Positions 33,565 through 41,931 of a DNA stretch of 64,000 bases are shown here, one piece after another. The DNA comes from CAUZIZ01 sp965219005 (GTDB lineage Bacteria > Acidobacteriota > UBA6911 > RPQK01 > JAJDTT01): the NCBI GenBank assembly GCA_965219005.1, contig CBDCMS010000004.1, positions 868,001-932,000 of the forward strand, in the 5' to 3' direction. A program made the position numbers and the translations under genes. Position 1 is the first letter of the stretch. The number at the start of each line of letters is the position of its first letter. Below the pieces are notes generated by a model. It was not told the origin of the DNA. It ran no database searches and saw only the letters and a list, made by a program, of their open reading frames with translations.

Positions 33565-34956
33565 GTGCCTACGAAACGGCAGACCTGGCAGATTGTATTG
33601 GCTCTACTACCAGGAGCGCTTCTGCTCCTGCTAGTGTTCCTCTGGTTGTTGCTCGGTTTCGACAACGGAGCCCCTGCGCCTCAGCCGAGCGTCCTGCTGG
33701 GCCTTACCGCCGCAATCGGACTGTTGACGCTGGCCCTGGGGTTGTGGATGTGGATTCAGATTCTTCACCCCTTGGAACAGCTGGTGACGGGGACGCGGAA
33801 GCTGGCAGCGAGTGCTCCGGATCCAATCCGAAAGCTGAAAATCCCCCAGGCCACCCAGCTGAGGATCCTGGCGGAGCGTCTCAATCAGATGGCTGTCCAA
33901 CTGGCGGACCAGACTCAGGCAGCACGCCAGCATGAGAAAGAGCAGGAGTTGCTCCTGGATTCCCTCCAGGAAGGGGTCATGGTGATCGATTCACTATCTC
34001 GGGTTCGCCGAATCAACAAGGCAGCGACCCATCTGATCGACGTCGAAGAAGAGAAAGTCCTCGGCCGCTCCGTCTCAGAGTGTCTTCCCAGTCAGAGCCT
34101 GCAGCAATTCGTTTCGACCTTGCTCTCAGGATCCGAGTCCGCCCAGCTGGAGATGGTGCTCGGCAACCACCCACAGAGGAACGTGAGGATCCAGGGAAAT
34201 GAGCTGTTGGACACTTTCGGGCACAAGGTCGGAGTCGTCCTGGTCCTCAGCGACACAACTCGACTGCGAGCGCTGGAGAAGCTGGAAAGTGGTTTTCTGG
34301 CGAATGTGGCCCACGAGCTCAAGACGCCCTTGACCTCTATCAAGGGTTTCGCGGAGACCTTGCTGGAAGGCGCTCTCCAAGATCCGGAAGAGAGCGAACG
34401 GTTCGTCCGGATCATCGCCCAGCAGAGCGATCGGCTGGATCATCTGACCGGGAGATTGCTGGAACTCTCACGGCTGGAAGATACCGAGAGTGTCCGCGAA
34501 GCAGAACGTGAATGGCATTCGATCCGGGAGCTGATGGAGCGGTCGGTTACCTTCTGCTCACAGGAGTCCGGCGACAGGAGCATTCCCGTATCGGTGGATT
34601 GTCCTGAGGACCTGGTTGGACGGATCAACGTTTCCCTGATGGAGCACGCGCTCCGCAACCTGCTCGAAAATGCAATCAAATACAGCTCTCCGGGGGGAGA
34701 GGTCTCGCTCCAGGCCGGTGCAGAGCATCACGAGGTCTTTCTATCGGTTCAGGACCAGGGGCTGGGCATCGAACCGATTCACCACGCCCAGATCTTTGAG
34801 CGCTTCTATCGCGTGGATCCGAAGAGGCAGTCCCAGGGTAGTGGCCTGGGATTGGCCATAGTCAAACGGATCGTGGAAGCCCACGGTGGTCGAATTGAGT
34901 TGAAGAGTGAACCGAACTGCGGCAGCACCTTCACCATTCGTCTTCCTGGGTACTAA
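33565..34956 (+). CDS. phoR: PhoR-like sensor histidine kinase
   Basis: A 463-residue membrane kinase starting at GTG 33565, immediately after the phoB stop. Two transmembrane helices (about 8-30 and 43-68) flank only a short periplasmic loop, as in PhoR of E. coli, so it probably senses Pst/PhoU state rather than a ligand. A HAMP-like linker, a PAS domain (about 130-230: EGVMVIDSLSRVRRINKAAT), HisKA with H250 in NVAHELKTPLTS, and HATPase_c (NLLENAIKY, DQGLGIEP, GSGLGLAIVKRI) follow. The pst genes that normally follow are now separated by an IS1595 copy and repeat sequence. Confidence 0.92.
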   Translation: MPTKRQTWQIVLALLPGALLLLLVFLWLLLGFDNGAPAPQPSVLLGLTAAIGLLTLALGLWMWIQILHPLEQLVTGTRKLAASAPDPIRKLKIPQATQLRILAERLNQMAVQLADQTQAARQHEKEQELLLDSLQEGVMVIDSLSRVRRINKAATHLIDVEEEKVLGRSVSECLPSQSLQQFVSTLLSGSESAQLEMVLGNHPQRNVRIQGNELLDTFGHKVGVVLVLSDTTRLRALEKLESGFLANVAHELKTPLTSIKGFAETLLEGALQDPEESERFVRIIAQQSDRLDHLTGRLLELSRLEDTESVREAEREWHSIRELMERSVTFCSQESGDRSIPVSVDCPEDLVGRINVSLMEHALRNLLENAIKYSSPGGEVSLQAGAEHHEVFLSVQDQGLGIEPIHHAQIFERFYRVDPKRQSQGSGLGLAIVKRIVEAHGGRIELKSEPNCGSTFTIRLPGY

Positions 34957-35163
34957 CCTGAAACTTGAATAGTGATCAGTAGTGCAGTGATCAGTGAGCA
35001 GCACCGGAATCAGCTGTAGCCAACAGAGCCGCGAACGACTTGACTCGTTAGCAGTATGCCCCCAGGTTTCGAGGAGAGAGCTGGACAACAGCAGAATCTC
35101 ATAGATCGCCAACCCCTCGCTCGCGCTTCAGGCTTCCATGGCTCGGGAAGTTTCTTACCACAA
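34957..35163. repeat. Intergenic repeat modules upstream of the IS1595 copy
   Basis: After the phoR stop come TAACCTGAAACTTGA (34954 on), a small AGTGATCAGT cluster (34972-35003), and a single arm CCAACCCCTCGCTCGCGCTTCAGGCTTCCAT, then GGGAAGTTTCTT up to the IS. The arm is the same sequence as one side of the hairpin at 52155-52242, and the CTGAAACTT/AAGTTTC words recur around 48335-48600 and 52080-53320. No gene is present. Confidence 0.6.
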
Positions 35164-36165
35164 TCTGGTTATGCACTTAACTCCGGAAAAAGTCACCACC
35201 ACCTAGTAAAAAAGGTGAGAGACAGGAGGTGAGTGGATGTACGAAAAGATGAATTTGTTGGAGTTTCAAGAGCGTTTTGCCACAGAAGAAGCTTGTCTGA
35301 GTTACCTGATGCAGAAACGCTGGCCGGAAGGATTTGTCTGTCCCCGTTGTGGGGGTCAAGGAGGCTACTGGTTGCAGCACCGGCGATTGATGGAGTGTCG
35401 CCAATGCCGGTATCAGGCTTCTTCCACCGCCGGGACGATTTTCCACAAGACGCGGGTGCCCCTGAGATATTGGTTTTGGACCATCTTCTTGATGAGCCGT
35501 TGCAAAGCGGGCTACACGATGAAGGGACTGCAGAAGCTGCTGGGAATCGGAAGCTATCGGACGGTCTGGATGATGGGACATAAGATCCGACAAGCCATGG
35601 CCAAACGTAATGACTGCTACCAATTAAGTCACCTGGTGGAGCTGGATGACTCTTTCTTTGGAGGCCGACGACGAGGGAGAAATCGTCGGGGTCGCAAGCG
35701 AGGACGAGGGACCGAAGGCAAGGCCAAAGTTCTGGCCGCGGTGGAGATAACGAAAGCCGGGGGGCCGAGGTTTCTAAGTCTGGATGTGGTCGATGACATA
35801 ACCAGCGACAATGTGAAGCGGGTCGCCTGGGCGAGGATCGACCCCGGAGCTCAGATCCGAAGCGACGCCTATCACGCGTTTGTCGGTTTAGCTCAAGCCG
35901 GCTACCAGCATGAACGCGTCCGGCTCGAGTGGGTGGGGATGGGTTTTGAACAGTTCCCATGGGTTCACACCCTCATTTCCAACTGCAAGACTCAGCTCCA
36001 AGGGACTCAGAAAGCGGTCAGCCTCAAGCACCTTCAACGTTACCTGGCTGAGTTTTGTTACCGTTTCAATCGTCGTTTCTGGGAATCCGAGCTCTTCGAC
36101 CGTCTCCTGACAGCCTGTTCGCTCTATCCCACCGTCACCTATCCGGAGTTAAGTGCATAACCAGA
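35164..36165 (+). mobile_element. IS1595-type insertion sequence, copy A
   Basis: A 1002-bp element with terminal inverted repeats TCTGGTTATGCACTTAACTC at the left and its complement at the right end. It differs from the copy at 52267-53268 by a single base that I can see (ACG versus TCG in the transposase). The 8-base flanks TACCACAA and TTCTCGAA do not match, so no target duplication remains. The right flank TTCTCGAATGGGGCC is shared with the other copy, because both sit in the same repeat family. It separates phoR from pstS. Confidence 0.93.
35237..36160 (+). CDS. IS1595-family transposase
   Basis: A 307-residue transposase. The N-terminal zinc ribbon has CPRCGGQGGYWLQHRRLMEC then RQC, characteristic of IS1595/ISXO2 proteins. 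The catalytic domain has VELDDSFFGGRRRGRNRRG (first Asp in the DDxxFGG motif), the second Asp in RSDAYHAFVGL, and a C-terminal helix (YLAEFCYRFNRRFW) with the NxR motif. Intact and near-identical to the protein encoded at 52340-53263. Confidence 0.94.
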   Translation: MYEKMNLLEFQERFATEEACLSYLMQKRWPEGFVCPRCGGQGGYWLQHRRLMECRQCRYQASSTAGTIFHKTRVPLRYWFWTIFLMSRCKAGYTMKGLQKLLGIGSYRTVWMMGHKIRQAMAKRNDCYQLSHLVELDDSFFGGRRRGRNRRGRKRGRGTEGKAKVLAAVEITKAGGPRFLSLDVVDDITSDNVKRVAWARIDPGAQIRSDAYHAFVGLAQAGYQHERVRLEWVGMGFEQFPWVHTLISNCKTQLQGTQKAVSLKHLQRYLAEFCYRFNRRFWESELFDRLLTACSLYPTVTYPELSA

Positions 36166-36269
36166 TTCTCGAATGGGGCCAACGCTCCTTGGGGGCGGGA
36201 CAAAGCTGAAACTTCATCGCTGCTATCGATGTTCGTACCCAGAAAGCTCAAACCAAAAGCTTACTCTTT

Positions 36270-36298
36270 CTTAACCCAATCCTAACATTCACTTCATA
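36270..36298 (+). promoter_or_regulatory. Pho-box-like direct-repeat array upstream of pstS
   Basis: Three 7-base words are spaced exactly 11 bases apart: CTTAACC (36270-36276), CCTAACA (36281-36287) and CTTCATA (36292-36298). A seven-base repeat with a 4-base AT-leaning spacer is the layout of PhoB binding sites, and CTTAAC-type words match Pho boxes outside Enterobacteria. It lies 100-130 bases before the pstS start and on the pstS side of the IS1595 copy, so phosphate control can persist despite the insertion. PhoB binding is inferred. Confidence 0.55.
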
Positions 36299-36398
36299 CC
36301 CTCTTTCCCGGATCGTTACATCGATTCCTGGGGTCGGTCGCTGGATCGACCGCTGCGGGTTCAACAATCGCGGTGACGAGACACAAGGAGAAACGATC

Positions 36399-37301
36399 AT
36401 GAAAGCGAGTCTGAAACTCTGTGCCGCCTTGGCGCTGTTCTGGATGGCTGCATGTGGGAGACCGGGCGACCGGGGAGGACGAGTCCTGATCCAGAACAAA
36501 GGCTCTGACACCCTGGTGAATGTCGCCCAATCCTGGGCGGAAGCCTACCAGGACGTGAAGCCGGAAGTCGCTATCGCCGTTAGCGGGGGAGGCTCGGGCA
36601 CCGGGATCGCCGCCTTGATCAATGGCACCGTCGACCTGGCAAACTCCAGTCGCTCCATGAAGGAGAAGGAAATCGAATCGGCCTCTAAAGGGGGGAAGAA
36701 ACCGGTTGAGTTCACAGTTGGATACGATGCGTTGGCCGTCTATCTTCACCGCGACAATCCGCTCGATTCCATCAGTCTGGAGAAGTTGGCCGAGATCTAC
36801 GGTGAAAACGGTACTCTGGACAGCTGGTCTCAAATGGGCGTCGAGGTACCCGGTTGCAAGGATCAGGAGATCGTCCGGGTGAGCCGCCAGAACAACTCAG
36901 GCACCTACGTCTACTTTCGCGAAGCCGTCCTGGGACGCAGGGACTACAAGCTGGGGTCGCGTGATATGCACGGGTCCAAGGACGTCGTAGACCTGGTCGA
37001 GAACACTCCGTGCGCCATCGGCTACAGCGGTCTGGCCTACGCAACCGAACATCTGAAGCTGGCCTGCATCAGCTCTAGAGATGGTGGGAGTTGCGTCAAT
37101 CCCTCAACGCATACTGCGGTGGACCGAAGCTACCCCATCGCCCGCCCCCTCCTCATGTACACGTTGGGCGAGCCCTCGGGAGAAATCAAAGAATATCTGG
37201 ATTGGATTCTAAGCGAAGAGGGCCAGTGTATCATTCAAGAACGGGGCTATGCCCCTGTGCGAAAGCTCAATTGCAGCGGCCAGCAAGCAGCCGGCTCATA
37301 A
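36399..37301 (+). CDS. pstS: Phosphate ABC transporter substrate-binding lipoprotein
   Basis: A 300-residue periplasmic phosphate-binding protein. The signal peptide ends in a lipobox MAAC with lipidated C19. The N-terminal lobe has IQNKGSDTLVNVAQSWAEAY and GGGSGTGIAALINGTVDLAN, where Ser, Thr and Gly bind phosphate. SRQNNSGTYVYFREAVLG is the second phosphate-contact region. It is a PstS of the PBP-like type and of usual length. AAGGAG lies 7 bases upstream. It is the first gene of pstS-phoU-pstC-pstA-pstB1-pstB2-porin, all within a few bases of each other. Confidence 0.93.
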   Translation: MKASLKLCAALALFWMAACGRPGDRGGRVLIQNKGSDTLVNVAQSWAEAYQDVKPEVAIAVSGGGSGTGIAALINGTVDLANSSRSMKEKEIESASKGGKKPVEFTVGYDALAVYLHRDNPLDSISLEKLAEIYGENGTLDSWSQMGVEVPGCKDQEIVRVSRQNNSGTYVYFREAVLGRRDYKLGSRDMHGSKDVVDLVENTPCAIGYSGLAYATEHLKLACISSRDGGSCVNPSTHTAVDRSYPIARPLLMYTLGEPSGEIKEYLDWILSEEGQCIIQERGYAPVRKLNCSGQQAAGS

Positions 37302-37320
37302 CCTCTGGGGAGAGATAAAC

Positions 37321-38418
37321 ATGCCCCCCCTTTACGAAGAGCGTCTCAATCGTGATCTGGAGCAGATTCGGGATCTCGTTGCCGAGGTCGCTGCCCAGGT
37401 GGTCACGGCCCTGAAGAACTCAGTGCGATCTCTCTGCACCATGGACCACCACCTGGCATACGAGACCATTTTGGGTGATCTCCCCATCAATCGCTCGACT
37501 CGGGAGATCGACAGCATTTGCCACCACTTCGTAGCGCGTCACCTTCCCAGTGCCGGCCACCTGCGCTTCATCTCTTCAGTCCTACGACTCAGCCTGGAGC
37601 TGGAACGACTTGGGGACTACGCCGTAACGATCTGCCGGGAGACCGTCGACCTGTCCGGGCCACTTGAAGAGACCCTGCAGAGAGAGGTCGAGAGAATGGC
37701 GAAAGACAGTTTCCAGATGTTGGAGCAGGCGACGCGGGCCTTCAACGAGAGGAACTCGGACCTGGCCAGGGAAACCATGGGCTATGCAGATCAAGTAGAA
37801 AGAAGCTTCGGCATGGTCTTCCAGGAGCTGGTGAAAAAGGGTCAGGAAGGTGAGCTTGAGGTGAAGGATCTGTTTGCCATCCTGGTCATCTTCAACATGC
37901 TGGAGAGGGTCAGCGATCAGGCCAAGAACATCTGCGAAGAAACTGTCTTCGCTCTCACGGGTGAAAGAAAACGTCCCAAGGTCTACCGAGTCCTCTTCCT
38001 GGAGAAAGGGGACGACTGCCGCAGCCAGCTAGCCGTCGGCATTGCCCGTAAGGCCTATCCCAACAGTGGCAGCTATAGCAGCGCAGGCATCACGCCAGCC
38101 GCAGGAATCGATGGCCTCCTCGGTAGCTTCATGGAAGAACACGGGATCCCCTTCGAAGAGGCCAAACCGCGTCCCTTAGACTGGGTCTCCGAGGAACTAG
38201 GAAGCTTTCATGTGGTGGTGAGCCTGGAGGGGCCCGTGAAGGAATATCTCACGGAGATTCCCTTCAACACAGCGGCCCTGGAATGGTCCATTCCGGCTCC
38301 CCTACCGAATGACCGCCCGGCAGAAGAAAGAAGCGCGGCTTTTCGTGAGATCCATCAGGAAACCTCTTTGAAGATACGAGAGCTCATCGAGATCCTTCAC
38401 GGGAAAGAGGCCTCCTAA
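37321..38418 (+). CDS. phoU: PhoU fused to a degenerate low-molecular-weight phosphatase domain
   Basis: A 365-residue protein starting at ATG 37321 (GGGGAGA upstream). Residues 1-215 are PhoU, two three-helix repeats each with an E(R)xxxD metal site: ERLGD (E95-D99) and ERVSD (E195-D199). Residues 221-330 resemble LMW protein tyrosine phosphatase/ArsC: VYRVLFLEKGDDCRSQLAVG. The P-loop should be CxxxxCRS. Here C233, R234 and S235 are kept, but the catalytic Cys position is E228, so catalysis is unlikely. PhoU links Pst transport to PhoR. The extra domain may sense a phosphorylated partner or phosphate. It lies inside the pst operon between pstS and pstC. Confidence 0.88.
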   Translation: MPPLYEERLNRDLEQIRDLVAEVAAQVVTALKNSVRSLCTMDHHLAYETILGDLPINRSTREIDSICHHFVARHLPSAGHLRFISSVLRLSLELERLGDYAVTICRETVDLSGPLEETLQREVERMAKDSFQMLEQATRAFNERNSDLARETMGYADQVERSFGMVFQELVKKGQEGELEVKDLFAILVIFNMLERVSDQAKNICEETVFALTGERKRPKVYRVLFLEKGDDCRSQLAVGIARKAYPNSGSYSSAGITPAAGIDGLLGSFMEEHGIPFEEAKPRPLDWVSEELGSFHVVVSLEGPVKEYLTEIPFNTAALEWSIPAPLPNDRPAEERSAAFREIHQETSLKIRELIEILHGKEAS

Positions 38419-39336
38419 GTGCTCCATCCCATGAATACGGTCCAGGACCAGCGAAACCTGGCGTGGTTTGTCGACAAAGCCGTCCAGATCGTGGTGTTCG
38501 TAGGTGGCTGCTCAGCCGTCGTGTTCATTCTGGGGATTTTCATCTTCATCACCAAGGAGGGGACGGGCTTCGTCTGGGACACGCTGGACGTGGGGGAATT
38601 CTTCACCTCTCCCCGGTGGAGACCAGCCTCAGATGTCAATCCTACCTTCGGTGCCCTGGCCCTGATCGTGGGAACCGCGAGCGTCACCGGTACTGCTATG
38701 CTGGTGGCCATCCCCTTTTCGCTCGGGAGTGCCATCTATATCAGCGAGTTTGCATCCAACCGGACCCGCGAGATTCTGAAGGTGCTGGTTGAGCTGCTGG
38801 CTGCTATCCCGTCGGTGGTGTGGGGATTCATCGGCCTCACCCTGATGAACCCATTGATCATCGAGCTCTTCGACGTACCCATAGGTCTCGGCATCCTGAA
38901 TTCAGGTCTCATTCTGGGACTGATGGCGGCTCCGATCATGACCACAATTGCCGAGGACGCTTTGAAGGCGGTTCCCGATCAGTATCGAGAAGCCGCCGAG
39001 GCCATGGGGGCCACCCGCTGGCAGATCGTCTGGAAGGTGGTGCTGCCCGCCGCCAAGAACGGCCTGGTTGCTGCGATTTTGCTGGGAGTAGGCCGAGGCT
39101 TCGGAGAAACCATGGCGGTCCTGATGGCCAGCGGTCACTCCATCAACCTGCCCACCAGCGTATTCGATTCAGTTCGTGCTTTGACGGCAACCATCGCCGC
39201 TGAGCTGGGCGAGACAGCGGCGGGATCGGACCACTACCGAGCCCTTTTCACGCTGGGAATCTTGCTCTTCCTGGTCACTTTTACCATCAACCTCTGCGCT
39301 GACCTTCTGGTTCGCGGAACCGGCAAGAGGCCCTAG
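38419..39336 (+). CDS. pstC: Phosphate ABC transporter permease PstC
   Basis: A 305-residue inner-membrane permease with six predicted helices. The GTG at 38419 directly follows the phoU TAA; ATG 38431 is an alternative. PstC features include the long first loop with GEFFTSPRWRPASDVNPTFG, the IPSVVWGFIGLTLMNP segment and the EAA coupling motif EAAEAMGATRWQIVWKVVLP, which contacts the ATPase. Its stop overlaps the pstA start (TAGTG). Confidence 0.94.
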   Translation: MLHPMNTVQDQRNLAWFVDKAVQIVVFVGGCSAVVFILGIFIFITKEGTGFVWDTLDVGEFFTSPRWRPASDVNPTFGALALIVGTASVTGTAMLVAIPFSLGSAIYISEFASNRTREILKVLVELLAAIPSVVWGFIGLTLMNPLIIELFDVPIGLGILNSGLILGLMAAPIMTTIAEDALKAVPDQYREAAEAMGATRWQIVWKVVLPAAKNGLVAAILLGVGRGFGETMAVLMASGHSINLPTSVFDSVRALTATIAAELGETAAGSDHYRALFTLGILLFLVTFTINLCADLLVRGTGKRP

Positions 39337-40205
39337 TGTTCGAAGCCACCGAGTTCAACCAGCGCAACCTGAAAGTCCAGCGACGGCTGCGGATACTGTT
39401 CCTGAGCATGACGGCAATGCTGATCGCGCCCGTGGTGATCATACTGGGGGTCTTGATCCAGCGCGGAGCCCCCGCCTTCTCGCTCACCTTCCTCTTCTCC
39501 TTTCCAGAAAAGGGAATGACCGCCGGCGGCGTCTTTCCGGCTTTGCTGGGCACTCTGCTGCTGGTCCTGACCGCTCTTCTGTTCTCGGTCCCGCTGGGAG
39601 TCGCTGCAGCGATCTACCTGAGCGAATATGCGCCCGACAACTGGCTGACGAGACTGATCAACCTGGCCATCATCAACCTGGCCGGTGTCCCTTCTATCGT
39701 CCATGCCCTCTTTGGTGTGGGGGCCTTCGTCCTCTTTTTCAGATTCGGGACCAGCGTCCTCGCGGCATCCTTGACCCTGGCAATAATGACCCTTCCAGTG
39801 GTCATCGTGGCGACGCGGGAATCCCTTCAGGCCGTGCCTCAAGCGTTCAGAGAGGCCTGTTGGAGTATGGGCGCAACCCGCTGGCAGACCATCCGGAAGG
39901 TCGTTCTCCCCAATGCGGGGAGCGGTATCTTGACCGGCATCATACTGGAGGTCTCCCGAACCGCAGGAGAAACGGCGCCTATCATGTTCACGGGGGCGGC
40001 GTTCTTTCTACCCTTCCTACCCCAAAGCGCTTTCGACCAGACGATGGCACTCTCGCTTCACTTGTTCGTGATTTCCACTCAGGTTCCAGGGGTACCAGAG
40101 CACTTGCCCTACGGCGTCGCACTACTACTGATCGGCATCGTCCTCGTCATGAACTCCTTCTCGATTGGCTTTCGTATGTATCTCCGGGGGAGAAAGAAGT
40201 GGTAG
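39336..40205 (+). CDS. pstA: Phosphate ABC transporter permease PstA
   Basis: A 289-residue inner-membrane permease starting at GTG 39336, which overlaps the pstC stop. Six hydrophobic segments are visible. The PstA marks are GGVFPALLGTLLLVLTALLF, the AAIYLSEYAPDN loop, NLAGVPSIVHALFGVGAFVL, and the EAA motif EACWSMGATRWQTIRKVVLP. It pairs with PstC to form the channel. Having two distinct permeases fits the presence of two distinct ATPase subunits downstream. Confidence 0.94.
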   Translation: MFEATEFNQRNLKVQRRLRILFLSMTAMLIAPVVIILGVLIQRGAPAFSLTFLFSFPEKGMTAGGVFPALLGTLLLVLTALLFSVPLGVAAAIYLSEYAPDNWLTRLINLAIINLAGVPSIVHALFGVGAFVLFFRFGTSVLAASLTLAIMTLPVVIVATRESLQAVPQAFREACWSMGATRWQTIRKVVLPNAGSGILTGIILEVSRTAGETAPIMFTGAAFFLPFLPQSAFDQTMALSLHLFVISTQVPGVPEHLPYGVALLLIGIVLVMNSFSIGFRMYLRGRKKW

Positions 40206-40212
40206 AAGAGAA

Positions 40213-41016
40213 GTGGTAGAGCAGATCTCCGCTGCTCCGGGTGCACCCCCCCCTCTCGACGACGAGACCGTTTTGGAAATAAGCGATCTCTCCATCAGTT
40301 ACGAGGGTCGTCTGGCCTTGAGTGGAGTGAATCTTTCGGTCAAGAAAAATGAGGTTTTCGGCATCATCGGCCCTGCCAACAGCGGCAAGACCTCCCTGCT
40401 GAAGGCCATCAATCGAATGGACCTGTTCAATCCCTCGATGAAGGTGACTGGTGATGTCCTCTTCCAGGGGCGCAGCACCACCCAATGGCGAAACGTCTAC
40501 GCTTTGCGCGCACAAATCGGCGTGGTCTTTCCCCTCCCGGTAGGGCTCCCCTTGAGCGTCTATGACAATGTGGCCCTGGCCCCCCGTTTGACTGGCGTCA
40601 GGAAAAAGGCCGATCTCGATATCGTGGTCGAGCGCTGTCTCAGACGGGCCGCTCTGTGGGACGAAGTTCGAGATCGCCTGGACTCGCTAGGAAGCCTACT
40701 CTCCGGCGGACAGCAGCAGCGCCTGACCATCGCTCGTGCACTTTCACAGAATCCAAAGCTGCTCATGCTCGACGAGTTTTCGATCGCAGTCGATCCGGTG
40801 ACAACGATGCGCATCGAGGATGTCCTGAAGGAGCTCAAATCAGAGATGACCATCATCCTGGTGACCAATCTGGTACAGCAAGCACGAAGGCTGGCCGATC
40901 GCACCGCCTTCTTCCTGACAGGGAGTTGTGTTGAAATCGGCCCTACGGAAGAGATGTTCTCCGGATCGGTCCAGGATGACCGGACACGGGACTACATCTT
41001 GGGACGCTTCGGTTGA
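40213..41016 (+). CDS. pstB: PstB-like ATPase subunit 1, Q-loop and H-loop altered
   Basis: A 267-residue ABC ATPase. The GTG at 40213 follows pstA by 7 bases with AGAAGAG upstream. Walker A is GPANSGKTS (53-61), the signature is LSGGQ (163-167, fully canonical), and Walker B is LLMLDEF (D187, E188, with Phe for the usual Pro). Two switch residues are lost: the Q-loop Gln is P107 (VVFPLPVGLP against VFQKPTPFP in E. coli PstB), and the H-loop His is N219 (VTNLVQQA against VTHNMQQA). The C-terminus DYILGRFG matches the PstB family. It is suited to supply a signature motif to a partner rather than hydrolyse ATP itself. Confidence 0.88.
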   Translation: MVEQISAAPGAPPPLDDETVLEISDLSISYEGRLALSGVNLSVKKNEVFGIIGPANSGKTSLLKAINRMDLFNPSMKVTGDVLFQGRSTTQWRNVYALRAQIGVVFPLPVGLPLSVYDNVALAPRLTGVRKKADLDIVVERCLRRAALWDEVRDRLDSLGSLLSGGQQQRLTIARALSQNPKLLMLDEFSIAVDPVTTMRIEDVLKELKSEMTIILVTNLVQQARRLADRTAFFLTGSCVEIGPTEEMFSGSVQDDRTRDYILGRFG

Positions 41017-41906
41017 CTGAAGGAAAGGAGCCCCCAGAGTTGAGCGAATCCCTCAAAGAGCCCCCTGCCACGCCAGAAGTCTCCTCGAAAGTCGGCGTTG
41101 ATCAAAGCGACCTTGTTGCAGAGAACGACCAGGAAGCTGTGGCGCTGGCGATCCGTACGCGGAAGCTCTGCCTCTGGTATGGAAGTTTCCAGGCTCTTTT
41201 CGAAGTGGACTTCCAGGTCAAGGGGGGTTTGATTACGGCGCTCATAGGACCCTCGGGATGCGGAAAGACTACGCTGCTCCGGTGTGTCAATCGGATCAAC
41301 GAGCGGATCAGCTCGGTTCGCACCCAAGGATCTGTGGAGGTCTTCGGCCACAACATCTACCAGGAAGGGGTAGAGCTGGCTCAACTGCGCTGCCAGGTCG
41401 GCATGGTTTTCCAGCGACCCAATCCTCTCCCCATTTCCATCCGGGACAATGTCCTTTTCGGTTACGACATCCATACTCCGAGAAATCCGAAAAAACGTCC
41501 CAGGGAGAAGGATGAAATTATCGAGAAGGCTCTGAGGCAGGTCCTTCTCTGGGACACCGTCAAGGACCGCCTGGGAAGCAAGGCAACCGAGCTTTCCCTG
41601 GAAGAACAACAGAAGCTGTGTATCGCCCGTCTGTTGCCTGTAAAGCCGACCGTTCTGCTGATGGATGAACCCTGTTCCGCCCTGGATCCAAAGGGGACAG
41701 AGGCGGTGGAAGAGCTGCTCTGGGAGCTAAGGGGACAGTACTCGATCCTGATCGTCACTCACAACATGGCTCAAGCCCGCCGGGCCAGCGATGAGTGTGC
41801 GTTCATGCTGCTGGGAAGACTCATCGAACACACCAAGACAGGGGATATGTTCGTCACCCCCCAACACCAGGAAACCGCCGACTACATCGAAGGCCGCTAC
41901 GGTTAG
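41013..41906 (+). CDS. pstB: PstB-like ATPase subunit 2, degenerate signature motif
   Basis: A 297-residue ABC ATPase starting at TTG 41013, overlapping the pstB1 TGA. A polar N-terminal extension of about 40 residues is unusual for PstB. Walker A GPSGCGKTT (79-87), Q-loop VFQRPNPLP (Q134), Walker B VLLMDEP (D218, E219), D-loop SALDP and H-loop VTHNMAQA (H250) are all canonical. The signature is degenerate: LSLEE (194-198) replaces LSGGQ. The end DYIEGRYG is PstB-typical. The defects are complementary to those of the preceding gene, so the two probably form a heterodimer. Confidence 0.9.
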   Translation: MTEGKEPPELSESLKEPPATPEVSSKVGVDQSDLVAENDQEAVALAIRTRKLCLWYGSFQALFEVDFQVKGGLITALIGPSGCGKTTLLRCVNRINERISSVRTQGSVEVFGHNIYQEGVELAQLRCQVGMVFQRPNPLPISIRDNVLFGYDIHTPRNPKKRPREKDEIIEKALRQVLLWDTVKDRLGSKATELSLEEQQKLCIARLLPVKPTVLLMDEPCSALDPKGTEAVEELLWELRGQYSILIVTHNMAQARRASDECAFMLLGRLIEHTKTGDMFVTPQHQETADYIEGRYG

Positions 41907-41931
41907 GCGTCGTCTACCAACGAGGAATACC

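Noticed and set aside
33631..33933. Short minus-strand frame inside phoR
   Set aside because: It lies wholly antisense to the kinase membrane and HAMP region with no start signal and no family-like features.
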